Notes: generated by a model from the letters alone, not told the origin. DNA of 13,640 nucleotides from Baffinella frigidus (GCA_026770585.1 MU646608.1:55606-69245), one strand, 5' to 3'; counted from the stretch's first letter, positions 1 to 8,420 are shown. Numbers and translations: made by a program.

Positions 1-201
1 TGCGCTGGTGGAGTCAGCGGGTGGAACTCCGGACGCGAGGCGTGCCTCGTCTCAGCGCAGCCTGAGAGCCGGGGCGGTGCCGCCGCCGGCATGGAGGAGT
101 TGAGGAGATCTCCCCCTGGATGGACGGTGAGGAGCCATGGTGGCGCGCTGCAGGTGCGGCCTGGCTCCGGACCGTCCGCGGGAACGGTCCGGGCTCAGAA
201 C

Positions 202-276
202 CTGCCAGGGTTCGAGGTCGTTCACCGTCGGGTCGAAGTCCGCCGGTTCTTGGAACTTTGAAGATGATGGAGGCAT
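202..276 (-). CDS. Possible exon of a minus-strand gene truncated by the left edge
   Basis: A minus-strand frame starting at an ATG (276) encodes MPPSSSKFQEPADFDPTVND then LEPWQ and ends at CAG/GTTCTG, a reasonable donor, in phase 0. Downstream (toward position 1) several acceptors are possible (for example CACCTGCAG), but no single continuation is convincing. A competing ATG-initiated frame of 113 residues (355-14) overlaps it. The surrounding DNA is rich in small inverted repeats, so non-coding origin is also possible. Confidence 0.28.
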
Positions 277-360
277 GACGGTTGCCGGCAGGTCGCCAGC
301 TGTGAGGCTCGCAGATCGCGAGGGGAACTAAGGGCTCAAAGCCGCATGGGCTCATAACCT

Positions 361-652
361 CTGTAGTTCTCCAGGGGAGAACTACAGGTTAGAGGGGAGA
401 CATGCGGGCGGAGCTCGCGTGTCGGCTGTGTGATTCACTGATGAGGAACAGGATTCCCCCCACGGGGGAAGAGATGTCACCAGATTCCTCCGGGTTCCTC
501 CTGGAGGAACGGAAGGAACCGTGTTCTATAATACTTATAAGACGTGACTTGTGTAAAGTCACTCCGGGATCCTACATGGGGCAATATCCCCAGACTCCCC
601 CTCACGAGGCTGCGAGGGGTGAGTGGATGATCCTATTGGGGTAGTAGCCCCA
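361..652. repeat. Cluster of seven short stem-loops
   Basis: Inverted repeats follow one another: 361-387 (12-bp perfect stem, loop AGG), 454-470 (TTCCCCC/GGGGGAA), 494-510 (GTTCCTCC/GGAGGAAC, 1-nt loop), 544-562 (GTGACTT/AAGTCAC), 577-592 (TGGGG/CCCCA), 598-619 (CCCCTC/GAGGGG) and 637-652 (TGGGG/CCCCA). Two of them belong to a tandem duplication of period about 61 (568-599 and 629-656, both GATCCTA...CCCCAGAC). No convincing gene covers the block. Confidence 0.7.
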
Positions 653-775
653 GACCCAACAAAGTCCGCTTATGGTGGGAGTCAAAAATGTCTGAAGGAC
701 CTATGTAATTTTAATGGTACAGCTTGATGCTATCGTGCCTGCATACCTGTCTTGAAACCTGGAAGCACCCCCTAA

Positions 776-925
776 ACTTAACTAAAAACATTAAACCCTA
801 AACCTCTTACCATAAACCCGAAATAAGACCTTCAACCTCAAAGCCTCGACCCTCACTCATAAACCCTAAACCCTGAACCCTAACCTCTTACCCTCAACCC
901 TTAACCCGAAACCCTAATCCCTATA
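776..925 (+). repeat. Degenerate telomere-like repeat block 1 (CCCTNAA)
   Basis: The block holds units such as AAACCCTAAACCCTGAACCC with frequent substitutions and length changes. The C-rich strand is on plus. No gene is seen. Confidence 0.85.
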
Positions 926-929
926 TGCT

Positions 930-1178
930 GTACGGGCTGTTGCGCATCGATGTGTATGCTTTAAGCTATTTAGGGGCAATCGATGTGGTGGTTTGGCAGT
1001 GGGAAGTCAACTTGTCGGCCTCGGAGCGCAGTCAAACTTTGCATTTCGCAGGATGATGGTACCTACTAAACCCCCGAGCACTAACATCAACTGTACGCCC
1101 GCGCCACGGGAAGTTTTTGCCCCGCTATTCCCAGGTCGGCAAATTTGCCTACCTGGACCTGGGCACGTAAGGGATACC
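930..1178. other. Unique spacer between telomere-like blocks, with a 26-bp palindrome
   Basis: No convincing gene lies here. The 26-base stretch 1131-1156 is a near-perfect palindrome centred on GGCAAATTTGCC and flanked by CCAGGT and ACCTGG, with one mismatched pair. Short open frames here lack exon-like properties. Confidence 0.5.
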
Positions 1179-1295
1179 CGAACCCTTGATCCTTGATCCC
1201 TGAACCCTAAACCCCAAACCCTAAACCCTAAACCCCAACCCCCGGCCCCAAACCCCAAACCCTGAACAACGAACCCTGAAATCAAACCCCTTTGA
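1179..1295 (+). repeat. Degenerate telomere-like repeat block 2
   Basis: The block consists of CCCTAAACCC, CCCTGAACCC and CCTTGATCC variants, with the C-rich strand on plus. The opposite-strand frame rich in GFGAGGWGLGF is just this repeat translated. Confidence 0.85.
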
Positions 1296-1310
1296 GCTGG
1301 CTGATCTGAA

Positions 1311-1431
1311 AAACGGTCACCTCAATCTTTTTGATTGGCCAGAGATTCTTACATTTTTCCTTACCCCCCCCTACCCCCGCCTGGAACCTGAAACAAAAAT
1401 TCAAAAAAAATCAGGCTTGAGATGACCGTTT
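1311..1431. mobile_element. MITE-like element with 15-bp terminal inverted repeats
   Basis: The left end AAACGGTCACCTCAA (1311-1325) and the right end TTGAGATGACCGTTT (1417-1431) are inverse complements at 14 of 15 positions. The 121-bp segment has no coding capacity and splits telomere-like repeat on both sides. No clear target-site duplication is seen. Confidence 0.5.
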
Positions 1432-1465
1432 GTACAGGTTATTTGGATCAGGCCGCTCAAAAAGC

Positions 1466-2135
1466 CGCTCTAAACCCCAGCACCCTGAACCCTGCAGTTT
1501 AAACAGGTTAACACGAAGCCTCAACCATAAACCAAAAAACATATCCTCTAAACCCTCGACCCTCAACCCTCAACCCTCAACCTTTAACTCTAAACCCTCA
1601 AGCCGTAAACCTCGACGCTAAACCCTGAATCCCGAACCCCAAACCCTAAACATCAAAGCCTTTTTCAGGCTCAATCCCCGGTGAAAGGTTAGTTGAAACC
1701 CCATTCCCTAAACCCTAAATCCTCCACCATCAACACTTAACCGTGAACCCTGACCCTCAACCCGAACCTTTGAACCCTCAACCCTCAATTCTTTATTTCA
1801 ACCCCTAAAACCTCCACCACAAACACTAAAACCCCATTTCAAGCCCGAAGCACACACCCTGAACACTCGAAAGATTCAACCATAAACCATTTCCGATGAA
1901 GAGACCATAAACGTAAACCATTAACCACAGCACACAAAACAAAAACCATAAAACATACACCATAAATCACAAACCACCAATTATTTACAAGCCATGCAGA
2001 AAAAATAAACCAACCAAAAACCATGAACAAAGAATAATCTTAAACCGACAGCCGTACACCATAAACCATCAATCAAATATCGCAAATGTACCCCTTAGAC
2101 CCTGAACCCCAGACCTAAACTCTAAAAGATACACC
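1466..2135 (+). repeat. Degenerate telomere-like repeat block 3
   Basis: The block begins with recognisable CCCTAAA, CCCTCAA and CCCTGAA units and becomes more A-rich and diverged (ATAAACCAT, ACACAAAAC) from about 1860 to 2090. The C-rich strand is on plus. No gene is supported. Confidence 0.8.
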
Positions 2136-2144
2136 GCAACCTCT

Positions 2145-2606
2145 ACAGAGGTACCTCATTCTGAGGGAACCGGAGATGTGAAAACGCCCGCCCTCCGTTC
2201 CTTAATTATCAAGAAACTACGTGGAAACGCCCGCCCTCCGTTCCTTAATTATTAAGAAACTCTGTGAAAACGTCCGCCCTCCGTTCCTTAATTGTTAAGG
2301 AACTTTTGCCCGAAACGTGAAGTACCTCAGCAAATTTTGGATTTTTTCAGGGTTTTGAGGTCCCTACCACCGATCTCTGAGGGTTTCGAGGTTCTTACCA
2401 CTCATCCTTTCACGGATTTGACGAAATTTGACCTTCCGTTCCTTGTTTATTAGGAAACTCCGTGGAAACGTCCGCCCTCCGTTTCTTAGTTATTAAGAAA
2501 CTCACTGGGAACGCCCGCCCTCCGCTCCTTATTCATTAAGGAACTCAGACACCAAAAACGCCCTGTTCCTTATGGCGACCGTTCCTTATAGTTGAGGTAC
2601 CCCTGT
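2145..2606. mobile_element. Foldback/MITE-like element with TIRs enclosing a hairpin minisatellite
   Basis: The ends are ACAGAGGTACCTCA (2145-2158) and TGAGGTACCCCTGT (2593-2606), inverse complements at 13 of 14 positions. The interior holds about six imperfect copies of a ~43-bp unit, arranged as three plus three around a diverged centre. Each unit carries CCCGCCCTCCGTTCC followed by an inverted repeat of the type GTTCCTTAA-NNN-TTAAGGAAC (perfect near 2280-2303). There is no coding capacity. Telomere-like repeat lies on both sides. Confidence 0.6.
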
Positions 2607-2607
2607 A

Positions 2608-3030
2608 AACCTTAAGCCATACACCCCAAAACCTCAACCTTGAAGCCTGCACCCTAGACCTTGCACCCGAACCCTTAAACTCAACACCGAACCCCAACCC
2701 TGAACCCTGAACCCTAAACCCTGAACCCTAGACCCTAATCCCTCAACCCCAAGCCTTCAATTGTAAACCCTCAACCCTCAAACCTCAGCCCTCAACCCTC
2801 ATTCATAAAACCTGAACCCTAGATCCTAAACAGCAAAAACTAAATCCTAAGCCCCAAACCCCAAACCTAAATCCTAAGCCCCCCAACCCCACACTGCCAA
2901 CCCTCTCCTGAACCCTAAATCATGGACAGTAATATCTAAAACCTCAACCCTGATCGCTGACCCTAATCGCTAAACTTTCACACATGAGCCCTAAACCCTG
3001 AAGTTTACACAAAAAACCATGATCCATACA
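2608..3030 (+). repeat. Degenerate telomere-like repeat block 4
   Basis: Units include CCCTGAACCCTAAACCC and CCCTCAACCC, with the C-rich strand on plus. No gene is seen. Confidence 0.85.
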
Positions 3031-3093
3031 CCAGAAGGCGCAGTCATCAACAATCCACCAGCTAGCCTCGGTCGTCATCGTTTTACAGGGGTA

Positions 3094-3375
3094 CTGTGGG
3101 TATCTAGGCTTTAAGGGCACTTACCGACGCAAGGTTACGAGGACGGCGAAGTAGATTCACTTACATGTAGGCCTCAGAAGTAGATTCACTTAAGAGAGTT
3201 GACTGGAAACTCCGGTCCATCTAAGAGAGAGCGCCTATGTTGGGAGCTCGAAGAATCAAAAGGACCTAAAGGAGTTGACTGGAAACTCCGGCCCTCCTAA
3301 GGCCTGCTGACTCGTTTCAGTAAACCTAACGAAAGACAAGGGACTCCGAGAGACACGTGGCGCTTGTAGCGTTGA
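3094..3375. repeat. Dispersed hairpin element, copy 1
   Basis: The element is shared with 10704-10938 from CTGTGGGTATCTAG to GCTTGTAGCGTTGA. It contains two copies each of TAGATTCACTTA and of TTGACTGGAAACTCCGG; the latter sits in a stem-loop GGAGTT/AACTCC. Copy 1 has about 40 extra bases between the two stem-loops. It is preceded by ACAGGGGTAC at 3085. There is no open reading frame. It could be a SINE, a MITE or a non-coding RNA family. Confidence 0.7.
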
Positions 3376-3579
3376 GAGGTACAGTGGTTGCTCGAAGACC
3401 GTGCATTCCCAGGTTACCCGTTTCTTATGAGAGAGGTACCCTATGCAGGGTTTGGGCCTAAGCCCTCAACCCGTCCACGTGTTCCAGGCCCAAACACCCG
3501 TGCCTTGACCCACAACCGTGCAGCCCATTCCAGAATTCATTAGCACCAGGCGAGGCCCTTTCGAGTTCACCACGCACGC

Positions 3580-6165
3580 TCAGCCTTCTCCCGGACCTGC
3601 CTCCTCGAGTTGGTCGAGCATGGATCCCAGGTCCTTGCGCCTCCCGGGCGCAGACTCCCCTCTCGGCGGAACGCCCTTTTCGCTGCTCTCGCGCGCGCCC
3701 GACATGCTCGTCTTGGCCCCCTCTCGGCCGACAACGCCCCCGCTGCCTCCCTCCTGATCTCGGGACCCGTGGCCGTACATGGAGGAGGTGGGGCGTGACG
3801 TCTTCTCCTCGGCAAAGCCCCTCCCCCCCGGGGAGGCAACGCTCGCCCGCCGCTCCCCACCGCGCGACTCGGCGTGACTCTGCTCGTGCGGGTCTTTCTC
3901 GGGTGAGGCCGAGCGTCGTGCCGCCGCGCCCGTGCGTGCCGGTTGCTGCCACCCCATCAACCCCCACACTCACAGTCAGCTGTTTCGCCCGCGCAATCAC
4001 AGTCAGTTGTTTCGCCCGCGCAATCACAGTCAGCTGTTTCGCCCAAGTTCTGGCAGCTGGCAGCACGCGCCGAGCGGGGCATACCGACTCGCCATCCGGG
4101 ATGGACAAGCACTTTCCCGGGAGGGTACGGCATCGCTGACAAGATCGGCGAGAGAAAGATCAGGTAAGGCTGGCGCATCGTGGCGGGCACACACCAGGAT
4201 CTTCTGGGCCTCTTTTTCCAGGAGAGTGGCGTAGCTCTTGCCCGCGGCGCAGAGCTTCAAACGGTGCTTGCTCTCCTGCGCACACAGCCCATTCCGCACC
4301 GTCACACCCCGCCCGCCAGGAAGCACACTCGACACGCTCCGAACCAGCCCCGGGCAACGCGCTCACACGCGCCACCGAGCACCGAATCTTCGCAGCAGGG
4401 AGAGGCGCTTGTATCCACCAGCACTCTGGAGAGTCGTACGGTAGAGGAGATGAGAGGTGTGCGGTGTGTGTCAGGTGCGGGGAGAAGGGGGGGCGAACCT
4501 GTAGGGTGTCGCGGATGGACTGATACATGGCGGTCTGAGCATGCGCGAACAACTTCGCGTCGTCATGCTCCGCGGGCAACACTGCCACCCACCACCAACA
4601 TCACAACACTGCCACCCACGGACCCCACAGCCGCCCCGCATGTCAATTGCCGCCCGCCGTGGCGTGCCGGGGGGGACTGCTGCAGTCCCGCTTGGTGTGG
4701 GCACTCGCAGCAAGTGCGGTGGCCTCGGCCCAGGGTGAGGCGTGTGGCCTCAACCGGTGCGGGAGTGAGGCGCGGGGGCGGGGATGACCAGCCTTGGCCG
4801 TGATTTCGAACTCGCAGTCTGAGGCGGTGCAGTAGATGGCAATGTAGTAGGTGCCGATCAGGTAGTTGGGATCGTCAGGGTGCACCTGTCCCAGCCCGCC
4901 ACCCACCTTGTCAGCAACGCCTCCCAACGGCCACTCCCTTCCTACCTACCTTCCTACATATCAACCAACGCCTCCGTTCTCCATTCCGGCGAGCAGGAGC
5001 GCCAAGACGTGCGCGGAAGCGGCGGCAACGTAGGCGTCGTCGAGGTGGCTGGAGGGTACTGGAAGGTATTGACGAGTACCGGAGGGTAAGAAAAGGTATT
5101 GGAGAGTAGGTTCGGGGCGTGGTTGCCTGGATGAGGTCGGCGCCTTCGAGGACGCTCTTCCACACATACTCCTTCTCCGTCGGCGGTTCGGCAATCGACA
5201 TGTACAGATCAGGGTCGCCGACGATGGAGTGCACAGACACCCAGATCACCCGGTCCTTGACCAGCTGCCGCGGGGCCTTGTCCAGGTGCAGCACAAACTG
5301 CCACCCACCCGCCAACACCCTGTCAGCCAACTTGCTTCCGTGCGTTCTCACTTGCTAGGGCCACCCTGTGCTTTCACTTGTTTCAGGACAGCCCCGGCCG
5401 TAGTGCACCGTGCCGGCATTACTCCAGGGGCAGCAAAAGCTCTGGGTGGCCCTAGACAGCACGGTTTGGGTGGACGAGGGCGGGGGTGGGGGGGCGCACT
5501 TGTTTTCGTTCGTAGCGCTCAGCACTGCCGCGGAGGGGCGGGCCGTTGAGCTCGACCTCTGCCGGCGCCTCTCCGCCCGCGGCCGCCACCTTCTGCTTCA
5601 TGCGCCGTGTCCGGATCTGGAGCACCATCTTGTCCACCTGCTTCGCCGACTCCTGCCAGGAGGAGCCACCACCCAGGAGTCACATCCTGCCGTGGCCCTA
5701 AACCCTAGACCCTAGACCCGGAACCCAAGCCCTACACCCTAAAACCCTTGGGTAGCCAATAGGCTCATACGCCCTACCTTAGGGCCCTAGGACCTGCCTA
5801 GGACCTGTCGAGGGTCTTTTGTGACCCCCTGGCCACTTCAGGGATACCCTAACCCCTTCATGTGCACCCTACACTCTGCACCCTTCACCCTACACACCAA
5901 ACAGGAAAACCCAAGCCCCACGCCACCAGGCCCCGCCACCAGGCCCCGCCACCACCCTCCTAACAGCCAATGAACAGAACTTGGTATCGCTTGCTCCCAG
6001 CCACACACGCCCCGTCACCGCGTACACTGCCCAACATCATGCCCCCACCCGAAAACGGTGAGTGGCTTCCCGCACCTCGAATCCGGCGCCGGAGTCGAAG
6101 GGGCAGAAGGGCCTGTCGACCGGTGTGTCAAAGCCGTGCCCTGCCCGCGCCCACTTGTCAGTCAT
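3580..6165 (-). CDS. PPC-like beta-sandwich protein, seven exons, about 346 aa
   Basis: Function unknown. Inferred exons on the minus strand are 6165-6076, 5652-5500, 5297-5127, 4885-4789, 4581-4499, 4275-4195 and 3945-3580; every junction keeps phase. Residues 1-30 begin at an ATG (MTDKWARAGHG) and end FDSGAGFE. Residues 31-81 are basic and helical (QIRTRRMKQK). Residues ~82-170 resemble the bacterial pre-peptidase C-terminal (PPC) beta-sandwich: WVSVHSIVGDPDLYMS, YVWKSVLEGAD, then DPNYLIGTYYIAIYCTAS and CEFEITAKA. Two short helical exons follow (YQSIRDTLQ; YATLLEKEAQKIL). The last exon is a disordered Ser/Gly/Arg/Glu-rich tail ending KDLGSMLDQLEEAG and TGA. I see no signal peptide or membrane span, although PPC domains are usually extracellular, so it is probably cytosolic or in another compartment. 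The second PPC intron (5126-4886) starts with GC. The first exon and the tail are the least certain parts. Confidence 0.68.
3971..4044. repeat. 27-bp minisatellite, 2.7 copies, in an intron
   Basis: The unit CACAGTCAGCTGTTTCGCCC plus GCGCAAT is repeated at 3971, 3998 and 4025, with one C/T difference. It lies in the last intron (3946-4194) of the PPC-like gene. Because 27 is a multiple of three, all frames stay periodic, which creates the false repetitive peptides seen when the region is translated. Confidence 0.85.
5127..5297 (-). CDS. Exon with first half of the PPC-like domain
   Basis: This is the best supported exon of the gene spanning 3580-6165. It encodes 57 residues, starting FVLHLDKAPRQL and running through the diagnostic GDPDLYMS strand pair to EGADLIQ. 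The acceptor reads GGTGGGTGGCAG. The donor is CAG/GCAACC, a GC donor, because no GT lies nearby in phase. Joining it to 4885 gives a continuous domain (LIQ then VHPDDPNYL), which supports the GC-AG intron. Confidence 0.78.
5692..5905 (+). repeat. Degenerate telomere-like repeat block 5, in intron 1 of the PPC-like gene
   Basis: CCCTAAACCCTAGACCC units at 5698-5750 and CACCCTACAC units at 5860-5900, with the C-rich strand on plus, meaning G-rich in the transcript. A 13-bp repeat, GCCACCAGGCCCC, follows at 5922-5955 (2.5 copies). Confidence 0.75.
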
Positions 6166-6347
6166 TGCCAGAGCCCCCCGAAGATGCCTTGAATCAAGTC
6201 ACAGGGTCTAAGTTTCCGTTTCATCGCATGAACAACACAGTGTACAGCGTCGTGCAGGATCGGTGCGGGGGTGGCTCTCGTTGGTGGAGGAAACCTATCA
6301 TGAGTCTTATGCTCCGTGACAAGTGACAGAGGCCATCGAATACTTAT

Positions 6348-7181
6348 CTAGAATTTTCTGAAACCTTCGCATCCAGCCAGGGGAGGGGTATCTCCATTCA
6401 GAATGGGGTCCACTCTTGGCTGAGCTTTTTTCACTGGAGTGACTTTAAGAGGGAAATTTTCCATGACGTTCCACTTCCTCCATAAGAGCAAACACAACCT
6501 ACGAAGCACCTCCAGGAAGGCGCCTTGGAGGCGCCTATCGGCTGGGAGGCCGACAAGTGCCGATAACTCTGATAAGTTATCAGCCTCCAGTCGATAACCC
6601 AAACCTACCCGGGAAGTGGCAGCCAGATGATCGCGCCGAGCAAGAACGCGCACCGAGTGGGGGCGGGCGTGGGCCACACCTGCGTAGATCTGCTCGCGAT
6701 GCCTCCGCATCCGTTGAGTGGTGACGATGTCGACACCCGACGTTGCGCCATCCATCGTTCTCGCAAGAACCTGCCATGAATAGCCATCAGCTCCGAGCTG
6801 GCTGCATCTCACGACCACGCGCAGCAAGAAATCAGTTGCGATGTTCGAGTTCCTAGCTAGGTCGACGGAAGAGGAAGAGGGTGCGGCAAATGTTGACACC
6901 TTCCCGCTTTTCAGGGACCGCAGACTCTTCTTCCGGCGCGTGTTCATGACCGACGCAAGCATGCGTGCCTCTGGGATGGCTGCGTAGAAACGCTGGACGT
7001 CGGGGTTCGCGCGCTTCGCGGTGCTGTCCTCGTCCTCGGAGTTGTCGGTCACGTCAGAGTCACCCGCTTTGAACTCGTCGAGCTGGTGCGTTGGCAGACG
7101 CAACGCCCCGACCCTCTTCGGCACCTTGTATGAGTTGGGTTTCGTCATCTCCCACGCCAGCGCCAGCAGACCGGGCGCCAT
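6348..7181 (-). CDS. Intronless orphan ORF, 277 aa from ATG
   Basis: I do not recognise this protein. The first ATG in frame is at 7181; the frame stays open upstream to about 7283, so an upstream exon or a longer start is possible. The N-terminal ~60 residues include MTKPNSYKVPKR. An acidic patch (DSDVTDNSEDEDS) follows, then a basic stretch (NTRRKKSLRSLKSGK) that could be a nuclear signal or nucleic-acid contact, and a leucine-rich helical C-terminal half (FLEVLRRLCLLLWRKWNV). No catalytic motif is visible. It is the longest uninterrupted minus-strand frame outside the other genes, and the opposite strand has no comparable open frame, which supports coding. It could be a gene, or a remnant of a mobile-element ORF given the foldback sequence at its 5' end. 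Confidence 0.45.
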   Translation of the reverse strand: MAPGLLALAWEMTKPNSYKVPKRVGALRLPTHQLDEFKAGDSDVTDNSEDEDSTAKRANPDVQRFYAAIPEARMLASVMNTRRKKSLRSLKSGKVSTFAAPSSSSVDLARNSNIATDFLLRVVVRCSQLGADGYSWQVLARTMDGATSGVDIVTTQRMRRHREQIYAGVAHARPHSVRVLARRDHLAATSRVGLGYRLEADNLSELSALVGLPADRRLQGAFLEVLRRLCLLLWRKWNVMENFPLKVTPVKKAQPRVDPILNGDTPPLAGCEGFRKF

Positions 7182-7240
7182 CCTGAATCGCCTCGCCGTT
7201 GAGATTGGCCCTTGGGAACAGCTTGAGTCTATGGTTTTCA

Positions 7241-7316
7241 AGGTGTAGTAATTTTCATGAGAATCCTTGAGCCTGTGCGTCCTTCAATGGGCTCCGACAT
7301 TAAAATGACTACACCT
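7241..7316. repeat. 76-bp foldback between divergent ORFs
   Basis: The arms 7241-7259 (AGGTGTAGTAATTTTCATG) and 7298-7316 are inverse complements at 17 of 19 positions, with a 38-bp spacer. It may be a small transposon footprint or a dyad in the shared promoter region between the ATG at 7181 (minus) and the ATG at 7378 (plus). Confidence 0.55.
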
Positions 7317-7377
7317 GGAAATTCATGGCCTCAGCCTATTCCCAAGGGTCTCCACAAACAAGCCCTGGGGAGACGCG

Positions 7378-8309
7378 ATGAACGACGCTGCGCGTGCCCT
7401 GCGGGCGCTCCTGCTCGTCGCGGTGCTGGACGGGGGGTCTTCGTTCAGCCTGGCACCACTTTCCGCGGGCGTACTTTCGCGTTGCTCCACAGGGAGGTGC
7501 GAGAATGCAGCGGCGTTCAAGCGGAGAATAGCACCCCCTTCCCGCCAGCCTGTGATGAGCCTCTTCCCAGACGGAGGTGGCATGGACCAGGACACGGTGG
7601 AGGGCCCGGGACTGGTGGGTTTCTGGGCGCTGCTCTCAGCGGACATGGACCAGGGCCCAATTGTCCTGAGGGCGGATGGCCAGATCGGCGGGGGTCCTAA
7701 GGTGCCGGGGTGGGAGGATCCCGGTGTCAAGTGGGCGTCGGAGATGCGCATCGCGGGGGGGAAGTGGGAGCAGTTCACCGGTGAAGATGGGCGCTCGGGC
7801 TTGCGGCTTGAGTTTCTGGTCCCGCCACGCGGGAGGGTGCATCGCGAGCGGTCGCAGTTGACCGCGCCGGAGTTGCGGGAGCGTCTTTTGTACACGGGCA
7901 CGTTGATAGAGATGCTCGAGGACGACGGGAAGAAGCAGACCAAGGTGCTTCGCTGTTTCGGGAGCGTTGAACATATCGGAGCGCCGATCACGCCTGTGGA
8001 GGAAGGGGTCGCTGCGGCGGAGGTCCAAGCGTCGCCAGCAATCTCTCGCTTCTCGCTCGTCAAGACCGACACCACTCAGTTCACGAAACTTATCCCGACC
8101 GTCAAGGTTTGCCCAGCCGTTGCGCGCAGTATTGTTTCTCCCTGCTTCCGGTTCCGCTTTCAGAAGAACCGGCGGGTGCTGCAGGACGTGTGCAGGAATT
8201 CAGCAAAAGTGCCCAAGCAGACTGGGGAAACAGTTACACACAGCTCCCCGACAATGAACGGGAGGACAGACTCGGCGCATCCATCCATTCGACACACCTC
8301 AAAATCTGA
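7378..8309 (+). CDS. Predicted plastid-targeted protein with bipartite ASAF-type presequence, about 280 aa
   Basis: Exon 1 is 7378-8106. Residues 1-22 form a signal peptide with hydrophobic core ALRALLLVAVL. Predicted cleavage is between Ser22 and Phe23 (GGSS/FSLAP), the aromatic +1 position of plastid proteins in algae with red-derived secondary plastids. Residues 23-60 are Ser/Arg/Ala-rich, like a transit peptide. The mature part (GFWALLSADMDQGPIVLRADG, then KWEQF, LEFLVPPRG, LLYTGTLIEM) has alternating strand patterns suggesting a small beta-barrel; I cannot name the family. The 3' end is uncertain. A donor AAG/GTTTGC at 8106 joined to an acceptor at 8195 gives exon 2 (8196-8309, EFSKSAQADWGN...HLKI, TGA). 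Reading straight through also stays open to 8316. A third option joins 8106 to the exon at 8421 and continues to 10204. The ATG at 7378 is chosen because it immediately precedes the signal core. Confidence 0.75.
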
Positions 8310-8412
8310 ACCCTGAACCTCAAAACCCTAACTCTGCAACCTGAACCGCACACCCTACCCCCCGCCCCCCCCGCCCCCCCAAACCCAAACCCCAGAACCC
8401 TAAAGCCTAAAC
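8310..8412 (+). repeat. Degenerate telomere-like repeat block 6
   Basis: This short block (CCCTGAACC, AACCCTAAC, then a C-rich run and AACCCTAAAGCC) begins immediately after the likely stop of the plastid-protein gene and ends at the acceptor of the exon at 8421. Confidence 0.8.
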
Positions 8413-8420
8413 CTGGGCAG

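Noticed and set aside
334-360. tRNA-Met-like anticodon arm (GGGCTCATAACC)
   Set aside because: The anticodon stem pairs poorly, no D arm, T arm (GGTTCGA) or acceptor stem fits around it, and the downstream bases belong to a perfect hairpin.
776-925. A true chromosome end
   Set aside because: The units are heavily diverged, interrupted, and followed on both sides by unique sequence, so this is interstitial or subtelomeric DNA, not an active telomere.
1839-2030. Small membrane protein (Trp/Phe/Val-rich, minus)
   Set aside because: It is the translation of A-rich, CCAT/AACC-type degenerate repeat on the other strand.
2145-2606. CRISPR-like spaced repeats
   Set aside because: Units are tandem with no unique equal-length spacers, are imperfect, and lie inside TIRs in a eukaryotic nuclear context with no cas genes.
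3458-4108. 216-residue minus-strand ORF with AKQLTVIAR repeats
   Set aside because: Arg/Gly-rich composition typical of a shadow frame. The repeat peptide is a translated 27-bp minisatellite, and an alternative frame (3945-3580) has better composition and a matching acceptor.
5970-6326. 118-residue plus-strand ORF
   Set aside because: It overlaps the better minus-strand first exon (6165-6076), which has an ATG, a donor and exon-like composition. The plus frame shows no domain or splice context.
7323-8075. 250-residue minus-strand ORF opposite the plastid gene
   Set aside because: Ser/Pro-rich antisense shadow; the plus frame has a signal peptide and coherent strand pattern.
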